Assembly: GCA_963717385.1 (NCBI GenBank) | Contig: CAVQWE010000003.1 | Span: 124,001-188,000, forward strand | Length of the DNA: 64,000 nucleotides | Reading direction: 5' to 3' | Source: Sva-07 sp963717385 | GTDB taxonomy: Bacteria > Actinomycetota > Acidimicrobiia > Acidimicrobiales > Ilumatobacteraceae | Part shown: piece after piece, positions 34,895-43,013 of the stretch | Position numbering within the stretch: position 1 is the stretch's first letter | Layout of the letters: each line of letters opens with the position of its first letter | Notes under the pieces: model-generated | What the model saw: only the letters and a program-made list of their open reading frames with translations | Told to the model about the DNA's origin: nothing | The model's database searches: none | Program-made: the position numbers and the translations under genes

Positions 34895-35974
34895 ATGAAA
34901 GCACTCATCCTGGCCGGCGGCGCCGGCACACGGTTGCGGCCGATCACCCACACACGGGCCAAGCAATTGGTCCCGGTGGCCAACACACCGATTCTGCACT
35001 ACGGCATCCGCTCGATGGTCGCCGCCGGGATCACCGAACTCGGCGTCATCGTCGGCGACACACGCGACGAGGTGATGGAGAACCTCGGCGACGGGTCGCA
35101 GTTCGGTGCGTCGATCACGTTCATCCCCCAGGACGAGCCACTCGGGCTCGCGCACTGCGTACTGATCGCACGCGAGTTTCTCGGCGACGACGATTTCGTG
35201 ATGTACCTCGGAGACAATCTGCTCGAACAGGATCTCGAGGCCTTCGTGGCGGCATTCACGCAGGCGCGTGAAGGTGAGCATCCTCCGTCTGCACAGATCC
35301 TGCTCAAGGCGGTGTCCGACCCGCACCGCTTCGGTATCGCCACGCTCGACGCCGACAACCATGTCGTGCACCTCGTCGAGAAGCCGACCGATCCGCCGTC
35401 GAACCTTGCACTGGTCGGCGTGTACCTGTTCGATCCGGAGATCCACGAAGCGGTCGCGTCGATCGAACCCTCGGGTCGCGGCGAACTCGAGATCACCGAT
35501 GCCATTCAGTGGCTGATCGACCACGGACGTCGGGTGCGCACCGAGATCCTGACCGGCTGGTGGATCGACACCGGCAAGCTGACACCGCTGCTCGAGGCGA
35601 ATCGTCTGATCCTCGAAACGATCGAGACGCGCATCGATGGCACCGTCGACGACGACTCGTTCATCGACGGTCGGGTGGTCATCGAGGCCGGAGCGGAGAT
35701 CGTCAACTCGACGATCAGAGGCCCGGTCGCCATCGGTCCCGGCACCAGGATCGTCGACAGCTTCATCGGGCCGTTCAGTGCGATCGGGGCCGGGTGCGAG
35801 GTCAGGCAGTCCGAAGTCGAGCACTCGGTGGTGATGGAACGCAGCCAGATCATCGACATCCCACGACTCGAAGACAGCCTGATCGGCAGCGATGCCGTCG
35901 TGTCGCGCACCAAACGCAAACCTCGGGCGATCCGGTTGATGGTCGGCGACCACTGCCAGGTCGACGTCGAATGA
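34895..35974 (+). CDS. rmlA: Glucose-1-phosphate thymidylyltransferase (long form)
   Basis: The enzyme makes dTDP-glucose, the first step of dTDP-L-rhamnose. The nucleotide loop LAGGAGTRLRPITHTRAKQL is at residue 6 and the metal site at LGDNLLEQDLE. At 359 residues it is the long form, with a C-terminal left-handed beta-helix (GAEIVNSTIRGPVAIGPGTR). The open frame begins upstream in the LCP gene; ATG 34895 gives the correct N-terminus. It is the first of four overlapping rml genes. The stop sits in the first copy of a 20-bp duplication. Confidence 0.95.
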   Translation: MKALILAGGAGTRLRPITHTRAKQLVPVANTPILHYGIRSMVAAGITELGVIVGDTRDEVMENLGDGSQFGASITFIPQDEPLGLAHCVLIAREFLGDDDFVMYLGDNLLEQDLEAFVAAFTQAREGEHPPSAQILLKAVSDPHRFGIATLDADNHVVHLVEKPTDPPSNLALVGVYLFDPEIHEAVASIEPSGRGELEITDAIQWLIDHGRRVRTEILTGWWIDTGKLTPLLEANRLILETIETRIDGTVDDDSFIDGRVVIEAGAEIVNSTIRGPVAIGPGTRIVDSFIGPFSAIGAGCEVRQSEVEHSVVMERSQIIDIPRLEDSLIGSDAVVSRTKRKPRAIRLMVGDHCQVDVE

Positions 35975-36000
35975 AGATTGATGACGTCGAATGAAGATTG
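35963..36000 (+). repeat. 20-bp tandem duplication over the rmlA/rmlC junction
   Basis: GACGTCGAATGAAGATTG occurs at 35963-35980 and again at 35983-36000. Each copy carries the last rmlA codons, an ATGA stop/start overlap, and the first rmlC codons. The first copy's ATG opens a seven-codon frame (MKIDDVE) that ends in the second copy. Confidence 0.9.
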
Positions 36001-36557
36001 TCGACTTCGCACCGCGACCCGGCGTCATCGACGGCCTGATGATCGCCACCATGAAGCAGGTCACCGATGAGCGGGGGACGGTGCGCGAGATGTACCGCCG
36101 GTCGGCGTTCGACGATGCCGGGGCGTCGTTCGGGCGGATCGAGCAGATCAATGTCACGCTGACGGAACTCGGGGCCGTGCGCGGCATGCACGCCGAGCAG
36201 ATGACCAAGCTCGTGGCTGTCGCTCACGGGCGTGCTCACGGCGTGTATGTCGACCTTCGCCCCGGCTCGCCGACCTTCGGGCTGGTCGACGAGGTCGACG
36301 TCGAGCCCGGCATCCAGGTCCTCGTGCCGGGCGGGGTTGCCAACGGGTTCCAAGCGCTCGCCCCGGCAACGCAGTATGCCTACTGCTTCGACTGCGAGTG
36401 GGAGCCCGGCATGCCCGGCTCTGCGTTCACCCCGCTCGATCCGCTCGTCGTCGATCGATGGCCGCTGCCAATCGACCCTGAGGATCCGGCTCAGATCTCG
36501 GCCAAGGACCGTTTGGCCGTCACGTTCGATCAACTCAGTCAAGGAACGCGCTCATGA
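35991..36557 (+). CDS. rmlC: dTDP-4-dehydrorhamnose 3,5-epimerase-like cupin
   Basis: A 188-residue RmlC-type cupin between rmlA and rmlB. The expected histidine lies in AVRGMHAEQMTKLV, the channel segment in GGVANGFQALAP, and the tyrosine in QYAYCFDCEW. Several positions differ from textbook RmlC (RGLHxQ is RGMHAEQ), so a 3- or 5-only epimerase is possible, but the operon argues for normal rhamnose synthesis. Start is the ATG in the second copy of the duplication; its stop overlaps rmlB as ATGA. Confidence 0.85.
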   Translation: MKIVDFAPRPGVIDGLMIATMKQVTDERGTVREMYRRSAFDDAGASFGRIEQINVTLTELGAVRGMHAEQMTKLVAVAHGRAHGVYVDLRPGSPTFGLVDEVDVEPGIQVLVPGGVANGFQALAPATQYAYCFDCEWEPGMPGSAFTPLDPLVVDRWPLPIDPEDPAQISAKDRLAVTFDQLSQGTRS

Positions 36558-37519
36558 AACTGTTCGTCACCGGCGCCGCCGGGTTCATCGGATCGAACTA
36601 TGTGCGCCACGTGTTGGCCACCACCGACCACTCGGTCACGATCTACGACTCGCTCACCTACGCGGGCAATCTCGAGAGCATCCGCGACGTGCTCGATGAT
36701 CCACGCTCGGAGTTCGTGCATGCCGACATCTGCGACGCCGACGACGTCGCCCGGTCGATGGATGGCCACGACGCCGTGGTGCATTTCGCCGCCGAGAGCC
36801 ATGTCGACCGTTCGATCAAGGACGGCTCCACGTTCGTGCGCACGAACTGCACCGGCACGAATGTGCTCTGCGATGTGGCGAACACCGTCGGCGTCGGCAA
36901 GTTCCTCCACATCTCCACCGACGAGGTGTACGGCTCGGTCGAGGAGGGCTCGTCGGTCGAGACCGACGTCCTCGCTCCTCGCTCGCCGTACTCGGCGGCC
37001 AAGGCCGGTTCCGACTTGATCGCGCTGTCGTACTTCTCCACCTACGGCCTGCCGGTCGTGGTGACGCGCTGCTCGAACAACTACGGGCCCTACCAGTTCC
37101 CCGAGAAGGTCATCCCGCTGTTCACCACCAACCTGCTCGACGGCAAGCAGGTGCCGCTGTACGGCGATGGCCTCAACGTGCGCGACTGGATCCACGTCGA
37201 GGATCACAACATCGCGGCGCAGCTGGTGCTCGAAGCCGGTGCGCCGGGGGAGATCTACAACATCGGTGCCGGCAACGAGGTGACCAACGTCGACCTCACC
37301 CACCGCCTGCTCGAGTTGTGCGGTCGCGACGAGTCGTTCATCCGCCCCGTCGAGGATCGCCTCGGTCACGACCGTCGCTACTCGGTCGACATCGACAAGG
37401 TCAGCGCACTCGGCTGGTCGCTGTCGCGGACCTTCGACGACTCGCTTGCGGCGACGGTCGACTGGTACCGCGACCACCGCGACTGGTGGGAGCCGTTGAA
37501 GGCCAAGGCCGGGCTCTGA
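36554..37519 (+). CDS. rmlB: dTDP-glucose 4,6-dehydratase
   Basis: Second step of dTDP-rhamnose synthesis. The 321-residue SDR has the NAD loop GAAGFIGSN, HFAAESHVDRSI, the catalytic STDEVYG (Thr-Asp-Glu) and SPYSAAKAGSD with the Tyr-x3-Lys pair, and substrate contacts NNYGPYQFPEK. Slightly shorter than the 330-360 of most family members. Overlaps rmlC by 4 bp and precedes rmlD by 7 bp. Confidence 0.95.
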   Translation: MKLFVTGAAGFIGSNYVRHVLATTDHSVTIYDSLTYAGNLESIRDVLDDPRSEFVHADICDADDVARSMDGHDAVVHFAAESHVDRSIKDGSTFVRTNCTGTNVLCDVANTVGVGKFLHISTDEVYGSVEEGSSVETDVLAPRSPYSAAKAGSDLIALSYFSTYGLPVVVTRCSNNYGPYQFPEKVIPLFTTNLLDGKQVPLYGDGLNVRDWIHVEDHNIAAQLVLEAGAPGEIYNIGAGNEVTNVDLTHRLLELCGRDESFIRPVEDRLGHDRRYSVDIDKVSALGWSLSRTFDDSLAATVDWYRDHRDWWEPLKAKAGL

Positions 37520-37526
37520 TTCGGCG

Positions 37527-38396
37527 ATGAAGCTGGTCGTCACGGGCGCCGCTGGCCAACTCGGTCGCGACGTGGTTCTCCACGCCGAGTCGCTGGGCGA
37601 TCACGTCGTGGCAGTCGACAAGGCGGCGCTCGACATCACCGATGCAGTCGCCGTCGGAGCGCTGCTGTCGTCGCTGCGTCCGGACGCGGTGATCAACGCC
37701 GCGGCATACACCGCCGTCGATGCCTGCGAGACGAACGTAGCGCTGGCGTTCGCAGTCAACGCCGACGCGGTCGGACACCTGTCTGCAGCCTGCGATCTCG
37801 TCGGAGCGCACCTCGTACACGTCAGCACCGACTACGTGTTCGACGGCATGCTCGAGCGCCCGTACCGCGAAGACGACGCCACCAACCCGCAATCCGTGTA
37901 TGGGCAATCGAAGCTTGCCGGTGAGATCGCCGCCGGGCCCAAGGCGTCGACCGTGCGGACATCGTGGGTGTGCGGCGAGTACGGCAACAACATGGTCAAG
38001 CTGGTGTTACGCCTTGCTGCCAACCCCGACCAGGCACTCGCGTTCGTCGACGACCAGCGCGGGCACCCCACCTTCACCGCCGATCTCGCCCCGGCGTTGC
38101 GGACGCTCGCGGCCGACCGTCGGTCCGGCACGTTCCACGTCACCAACGGCGGTGCGGTGAGCTGGTACGAGTTCGTCCGAGAGGTCCTCGCCGCGTCCGG
38201 TCACGACCCTGATCGGGTGAGCCCGATCAGCTCCGCCGATCTCGACCCGCCCCGCCCGGCACCCCGCCCCGCCAACAGTGTCCTCGACAACGCCGCGTGG
38301 TGCGCCGCCGGCTACGAACCGCTGCGCGACTTCCGCCAGCCCCTCGCCGAGTTGGTCGCGAGACTTGCGCCGCGCCGGGGTCAGACCTCGGTCTGA
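37527..38396 (+). CDS. rmlD: dTDP-4-dehydrorhamnose reductase
   Basis: Last step to dTDP-L-rhamnose, NADPH-dependent. The 289-residue protein shows GAAGQLGRDV, NAAAYTAVDACE, HVSTDYVFDG, and YGQSKLAGE with the catalytic Tyr-Lys pair. Last gene of the rml operon; its stop lies inside a strong hairpin. Confidence 0.95.
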   Translation: MKLVVTGAAGQLGRDVVLHAESLGDHVVAVDKAALDITDAVAVGALLSSLRPDAVINAAAYTAVDACETNVALAFAVNADAVGHLSAACDLVGAHLVHVSTDYVFDGMLERPYREDDATNPQSVYGQSKLAGEIAAGPKASTVRTSWVCGEYGNNMVKLVLRLAANPDQALAFVDDQRGHPTFTADLAPALRTLAADRRSGTFHVTNGGAVSWYEFVREVLAASGHDPDRVSPISSADLDPPRPAPRPANSVLDNAAWCAAGYEPLRDFRQPLAELVARLAPRRGQTSV

Positions 38397-38399
38397 CCC
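38378..38399 (+). terminator. Hairpin with GGGTCAGACC arms, at the rmlD stop
   Basis: GGGTCAGACC (38378-38387) and GGTCTGACCC (38390-38399) are perfectly complementary with almost no loop; the rmlD stop codon is inside the right arm. Third copy of the GGGTCAGAC hairpin in the window. Confidence 0.6.
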
Positions 38400-38441
38400 A
38401 AGCTCAGTGCGACCGCTCGTAGAAGACGCAAGCCGAAGGCA

Positions 38442-39086
38442 TCAAGCCAGCCCGAGAAAGGCAGCCGCGGCAGGCACGCCGACGAGCTCGATGTCGGTGC
38501 GTCGGATCGTGCCCCAGTGCTCGCGAGGCATGCGGAACCCGACGATCTCGTCGGGAACGCCGCGTCGAAGCTCGCGGCGTCGCCCCTCCTCCACGTAGCC
38601 GAGCGATCGGGTGACGCCGAGCGATGCCTCGTTGTCGTGCCAGGCTCCGGTCAGGGCGAACTCGGCGTCGAGGCCGTCGAATGCCAACGTGAGCGCCGCC
38701 ATCCGCAGTTCCTTGCCGAGACCCAGGCCTTGGAACTCGCGCCCGAGCCACGATCCCGTCGTGACCTGCCGCAGTGCGCCGAAGTTGCTCGCACCGACGT
38801 CGCACGCGCCGATCACGGCGGTGTCCACGATCACGGCGAACTGCAGATTCCACCCGTCGGGACGCACCTCAGCTCGTGTCCGGGCATAGAACCGCATCGC
38901 CTCCTGCTCCATCTGGGGCGAGGGAAGGTCGGTCCAGGGCACCATGAACGGCATCGTCGCCGGGTCGTGCACCCCTCGTTTGGCGACCGCCACCACCTGC
39001 TCGGTCATCGTGTCGTCGAGGTATCGCAGCGTGAGGCGCGGTGTGCGCACCTCCAGATCGAACAATGGCCAATGATCGTTCCCCAT
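38442..39086 (-). CDS. GNAT N-acetyltransferase, RimJ/RimL-like
   Basis: A 214-residue GNAT enzyme of the RimL-like group: RTPRLTLRYL at the N-terminus, the acetyl-CoA loop around GREFQGLGLGKELRMAAL, and AWHDNEASLGVTRSLGY near the end. It probably acetylates an amino group on a protein or small molecule; the substrate is unknown. The frame is open a further 180 bp upstream, antisense to mug, so ATG 39086 is used. Divergent from mug. Confidence 0.87.
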   Translation of the reverse strand: MGNDHWPLFDLEVRTPRLTLRYLDDTMTEQVVAVAKRGVHDPATMPFMVPWTDLPSPQMEQEAMRFYARTRAEVRPDGWNLQFAVIVDTAVIGACDVGASNFGALRQVTTGSWLGREFQGLGLGKELRMAALTLAFDGLDAEFALTGAWHDNEASLGVTRSLGYVEEGRRRELRRGVPDEIVGFRMPREHWGTIRRTDIELVGVPAAAAFLGLA

Positions 39087-39107
39087 CGATCGAGTGTTGC
39101 AGACGCC

Positions 39108-39113
39108 TACCAT
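39108..39113 (+). promoter_or_regulatory. -10 box of mug
   Basis: TACCAT, 7 nt before GTG 39121; it decides this start over the GTG at 39094. Confidence 0.45.
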
Positions 39114-39120
39114 CGTTGAC

Positions 39121-39693
39121 GTGGGGTTTTCCCGAGCTGAACTCGAGTCGTACCAGGACGCAACGGTGCCTGATCTGGTCGGTCCAGGGATCCGGTTGCT
39201 GTTCGTCGGGATCAATCCCGGCCTCTGGACCGCTGCCACCCAGACCCACTTCGCGTACCCCGGCAACCGCTTCTATCCGGCGTTGCTCGAAGCCGAAATC
39301 ATCGAGCGTCCGATCGATCGAGGCATCGGGATGAGCGACGACGACCGCCGCTACCTGATCGATCGCGGCATCGGGATCACCAACGTCGCCCATCGAGCCA
39401 CGGCGAAGGCATCGCAACTCACTGCCGATGAACTCCGCGTCGGTGGCGAGCAACTCCGGGCCTTCGTGCGTGCGCACCGACCGACGGTGGTCGCCATCGC
39501 AGGGATCACCGCCTACCGGACGGCGTTCGGGCACCCCAAGGCAACGATGGGCGAACAGCCCGACGGCTTCGAGGGTTCACGGCTGTTCGTGGTGCCCAAC
39601 CCCAGCGGCCTCAACGCCCACGAAACCGTCAGCACGCTCGCCGAGGCATACGCCGCGGCCGCCTGCGCGGCCGGCATCCTCCCGCTCCGATGA
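39121..39693 (+). CDS. mug: G/U mismatch-specific DNA glycosylase
   Basis: The enzyme removes uracil or thymine opposite guanine. The 190-residue protein has the two family motifs, FVGINPGLW (with the catalytic Asn) followed by HFAYPGNRFYPALLEAEI, and NPSGLNAHET. Start GTG 39121 is supported by TACCAT at 7 nt and gives the usual length. Convergent with the GDP-fucose synthase gene, with a hairpin between. Confidence 0.9.
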   Translation: MGFSRAELESYQDATVPDLVGPGIRLLFVGINPGLWTAATQTHFAYPGNRFYPALLEAEIIERPIDRGIGMSDDDRRYLIDRGIGITNVAHRATAKASQLTADELRVGGEQLRAFVRAHRPTVVAIAGITAYRTAFGHPKATMGEQPDGFEGSRLFVVPNPSGLNAHETVSTLAEAYAAAACAAGILPLR

Positions 39694-39727
39694 GTTTCCG
39701 CGCGACCCGTCAGCGCGAACACTCATC
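39689..39727. terminator. Two-step hairpin between mug and the fucose synthase gene
   Basis: GATGAGT (39689-39695) pairs with ACTCATC (39721-39727), and inside a symmetric 3-nt bulge CGCGC (39699-39703) pairs with GCGCG (39713-39717). It fills the gap between two convergent genes. Confidence 0.6.
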
Positions 39728-39732
39728 GCTGG

Positions 39733-40722
39733 TCAGTGGGGGTCGCGTTCTGCGTCGGAGCGGTTGGCGAGGTACCAGTCGATCGTGATGCGCAACCCCT
39801 GCTCGAACTCCATGGTCGGCGCCCAGCCGAGCAGCTCGCGAGCCCGGGCACCATCGACCGCCCGTCGCGGCTGGCCATCGGGCTTCGACGGGTCCCACCG
39901 CAGCTCGCCGTCGAACCCCACCAGCCTGGCGACGGTTTCGACCGTCTCTTTGATCGTGACCTCACGGTCGGCGCCCAGGTTGACCGGCTCGGCAGTGGTG
40001 TCGACCTCGCTGGCACGCACGATTGCGTCTGCAGCGTCGTCGACGTACAGGTACTCGCGGCTCGCCGAACCCGTGCCCCACACCTCGACGTGGTCGGCGC
40101 CCGTCTCCTTGGCCTCGACGCACTTCTTGATCAGCGCCGGGATCACGTGTGACACCGACGGATGGAACTTGTCGCCCGGCCCGAACAGGTTGGTGGGGAT
40201 CAGGTAGGCGAACCGCTGGCCGTACTCGTGCTCGTTGACCTGGGCGTGGATCAGATGCGCCTTCTTGGCAATGCCGTACGGGGCATTGGTCTCTTCGGGG
40301 TAGCCGTTCCACAGATCGTCTTCGCCGAACGGGACGGGGGTGAACTTCGGGTACGAACACACCGTGCCGACGAGCACGGTCTTGTCGACCGTGCCGGCGT
40401 GGCGTGCGGCCTCGATCACGTGCGTCCCCATCAGCAGGTTCGAGAGGTAGAGGCGGGCGGGGTGATCGAGGTTGTAGCCGATTCCGCCGACGTCGGCTGC
40501 GAGGTGCACCACGATCGAAGGTTCATGGGACGCGAGCATCGATTCGGCGGCGCCGGGCTGGGTGAGATCGAACTCGCTCGACCTGGGCGCGATGACGTCG
40601 GCTCCTCGCTCGGTGAGGCTGGCGACGACGCGGCGGCCCAGGAACCCGGCGCCGCCGGTGACCAGGACGCGCCTGCCCGTCCAGGGGCTGTCAGGTCCGT
40701 CGGTGGCAGAGGGGGTCGACAT
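39733..40722 (-). CDS. GDP-L-fucose synthase-like epimerase/reductase
   Basis: A 329-residue SDR that converts GDP-4-keto-6-deoxymannose to GDP-L-fucose. Marks: GGAGFLGRRV, HLAADVGGIGYN, the active-site VGTVCSYPK, and PYGIAKKAHL with Tyr-x3-Lys; NLFGPGDKFHP and ASREYLYVDDAADAI follow. Its partner gmd is 8.5 kb away on the other strand. ATG 40722 follows TAACCT at 7 nt. Divergent from a glycosyltransferase gene. Confidence 0.9.
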   Translation of the reverse strand: MSTPSATDGPDSPWTGRRVLVTGGAGFLGRRVVASLTERGADVIAPRSSEFDLTQPGAAESMLASHEPSIVVHLAADVGGIGYNLDHPARLYLSNLLMGTHVIEAARHAGTVDKTVLVGTVCSYPKFTPVPFGEDDLWNGYPEETNAPYGIAKKAHLIHAQVNEHEYGQRFAYLIPTNLFGPGDKFHPSVSHVIPALIKKCVEAKETGADHVEVWGTGSASREYLYVDDAADAIVRASEVDTTAEPVNLGADREVTIKETVETVARLVGFDGELRWDPSKPDGQPRRAVDGARARELLGWAPTMEFEQGLRITIDWYLANRSDAERDPH

Positions 40723-40729
40723 CTGTCAG

Positions 40730-40735
40730 AGGTTA
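40730..40735 (-). promoter_or_regulatory. -10 box of the fucose synthase gene
   Basis: TAACCT on the minus strand, 7 nt before the ATG at 40722. Confidence 0.45.
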
Positions 40736-40775
40736 CGGCCGCAGCGTTGCCACCGCTGCGGGATCGCGAGCCGCC

Positions 40776-41900
40776 ATGATGGATCCGGTGGACTCCACGA
40801 CACGACAGCACGACGACCCGCAGCGTCCGGTTCGAGTCGCGTACACCGTCGAGCAGTGTTGGCACCCCAGCCCAGGCGGCACGGCCATCGCCGCGCTGCG
40901 CATCGCCCGCGAACTCGGCGAGCGTCCACACGACGTCGAGTTGCACCTCGTTGCCGGCAAACACCCGGTGCCGCCAGCGGCGGAATTCCGGCCGCAGGGA
41001 CCGGTGGCGATGTTGCCCCTCGCCCGTCCACTGCTGTACGAATCGTGGACGAGGCTCAACTGGCCGAAGGTCGAGTCGGTGGCCGGCGAGATCGACGTCG
41101 CCCACGCGACCGGGCTCGTGCCATGCGGCACCGCAGCGCCGCTGGTGGTGACCGTTCACGACCTGGCGTTCGTTCACGACCCCGCCAAGTTCTCGGCGCA
41201 GGGTGTGCGCACCATGAACCGAAGCCTTGCTGCGATCATTCGCCGTGCCGACCGGGTGATCTGCTCCAGTGAGGCCACTCGCGTCGACTGCGAGGTTGCG
41301 GGGATCTCTCCGGAGCGGCTCCGTGTGGTCCCGCTCGGTGTCGACATCATCGCGGTGTCCGACAGCGACATCGAACGCGTGCGTCGCCGGTACCTCCTGC
41401 CGGACGAGTTCGTGCTGTTCGTCGGAACGTTCGAACCCAGGAAGAACCTCGCTCGGCTCGCAGAGGCGATGCGGCGCCCAGGCATGCCGGGCCCGCTCGT
41501 GGTGGCGGGTGCCGATGGTTGGGGTGACGTCGGTGTGGTCGACCACGGCAACACGCTGTTCCTCGGGTTCATCCCCGAGGCCGACCTGGCGCCGCTGTAC
41601 GCCGCAGCGACCGTGTTCGCCTACCCCAGCGAACGAGAAGGGTTCGGTCTGCCCGTCGCCGAAGCCATGGCGCAGGGTGCTGCTGTGGTCACCAGCTCGG
41701 GCACGTCGACCGAGGAGGTCGCCGGCGGAGCCGCCGTGCTCGTCGATCCGTTCGACGTCGACGACATCGCACGGGGGGTGGTCGAGGCCGCCGATCGGCG
41801 CGTCGAGCTCGCTGCGTCGGCCCGATCGCGAGCAAGTGCCCTCACCTGGGACTCGGCTGCCGAACGTACCTTGGCCGTCTACCGCGAGTTGGCGCCATGA
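40776..41900 (+). CDS. GT4-family glycosyltransferase
   Basis: A 374-residue GT-B enzyme, cytoplasmic face. The N-terminal acceptor domain has WHPSPGGTAIAALRIARELG and TVHDLAFVHDP; the C-terminal donor domain has FVGTFEPRKNLARLAEA and the EGFGLPVAEAMAQG segment with the E-x7-E pair. It is a retaining enzyme of the mannosyl/rhamnosyl-transferase type; donor and acceptor unknown. Its stop overlaps the next GT start by 4 bp, starting a three-gene GT unit. Confidence 0.9.
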   Translation: MMDPVDSTTRQHDDPQRPVRVAYTVEQCWHPSPGGTAIAALRIARELGERPHDVELHLVAGKHPVPPAAEFRPQGPVAMLPLARPLLYESWTRLNWPKVESVAGEIDVAHATGLVPCGTAAPLVVTVHDLAFVHDPAKFSAQGVRTMNRSLAAIIRRADRVICSSEATRVDCEVAGISPERLRVVPLGVDIIAVSDSDIERVRRRYLLPDEFVLFVGTFEPRKNLARLAEAMRRPGMPGPLVVAGADGWGDVGVVDHGNTLFLGFIPEADLAPLYAAATVFAYPSEREGFGLPVAEAMAQGAAVVTSSGTSTEEVAGGAAVLVDPFDVDDIARGVVEAADRRVELAASARSRASALTWDSAAERTLAVYRELAP

Positions 41901-43013
41901 CCGACGTCGCTGTGAACCTGCTGTGGTGTGTGCCGGGTGAGGTGGGTGGCTCCGAGCAGTACCTGGCTCGCCAGTTGCTCGGCCTGGCATCGCAGCCCGA
42001 CCGGTTCTCTCCCACGCTGTTCTGCCTGCCGTCGTTCGTTGCTGCTCACCCAGAACTCGCTGCGCTGTACCCGATGGTGGCCGCCGACATCACCGGAACC
42101 AGCAGGCCGCGGCGAATCCTCGCCGAGCACACGTGGCTGCGACGTCGAACGGCCGACGCTGACATCGTGCACCACGGCGGAGGCACCGCTCCGGTGGTCG
42201 GTCGTCGCCCGATCGTGCTCACCATCCACGATCTGCAGTACCTCACCCACCCGGAGTACCTCACGACGAACAAGCGGCGATATCTCGAGCGTGCGATCCC
42301 GAGTTCGGTTCGACGAGCAGCGGTCGTGGCGGTACCGACCGACTACGTGCGCAGCACCGTGATCGACGCCTACGGCACCGACCCCGATCGCGTGGTGGTG
42401 GTGCCTCACGGCGTCGAACCGACGCTTGGCGTGGGTGCGCCCACAGCGACCGAACTGCGCAGTACCTACGGCATCGGCGGTGGCAGATTCGTGGTCTACC
42501 CGGCGATCACCCACCCCCACAAGAACCACCGTTTCCTGCTGGAGTTGATGGCTCGGCACTGGACCGACCCAGATCTGCGGCTCGTCTTGCTCGGCGGTCG
42601 CGGTGCGGCCGAGGACGACGTGGCTGGCGACATCGTGCGACTCGGCCTGGAGCAGCGCGTGATCCGCGCCGGCCGGGTCTGCGATGCCGACCGCGATGGG
42701 CTCGTCGCGGCCGCCGATGCCCTGGTGTTCCCCAGTGAGTACGAGGGCTTCGGTGCGCCGGCAGTCGAGGCAATGGCGCTCGGTGCCCCGGTGATCTGCT
42801 CGGACCAACCAGCACTGGCCGACGTCGTTGGCGATGCCGGTCTGGTGCTGCCGCTCGACCTCGAGGCGTGGGCTGACGCGCTCGACGTGGTCGCCAGCCC
42901 GCTCGCACGAGCTGCGCGAGGCGGGCCACCAGCGAGCCAGGGCGTTCACCACCGAACGGTCGGGTGCTGCTGTGGCTGCCGCCTACGATCTCGCGATGCA
43001 GGTCGGACGATGA
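41897..43013 (+). CDS. GT4-family glycosyltransferase (frame break near 42898)
   Basis: About 371 residues: PGEVGGSEQYLARQLLGL, TIHDLQYLTHPEY, VYPAITHPHKNHRFLLEL and SEYEGFGAPAVEAMALGAP with the donor-site glutamates. As read, the frame runs without stop into the next glycosyltransferase, making a false 791-residue fusion. A one-base shift near 42898 instead gives ARSHELREAGHQRARAF and a stop at 43013, overlapping the next ATG as ATGA. The separate-gene reading restores both normal lengths and the overlap pattern of this operon. Confidence 0.85.

Noticed and set aside
39094..39120. Earlier GTG start for mug at 39094
   Set aside because: The -10 box TACCAT at 39108-39113 lies downstream of it and 7 nt before GTG 39121, and the extra nine residues add nothing family-like.
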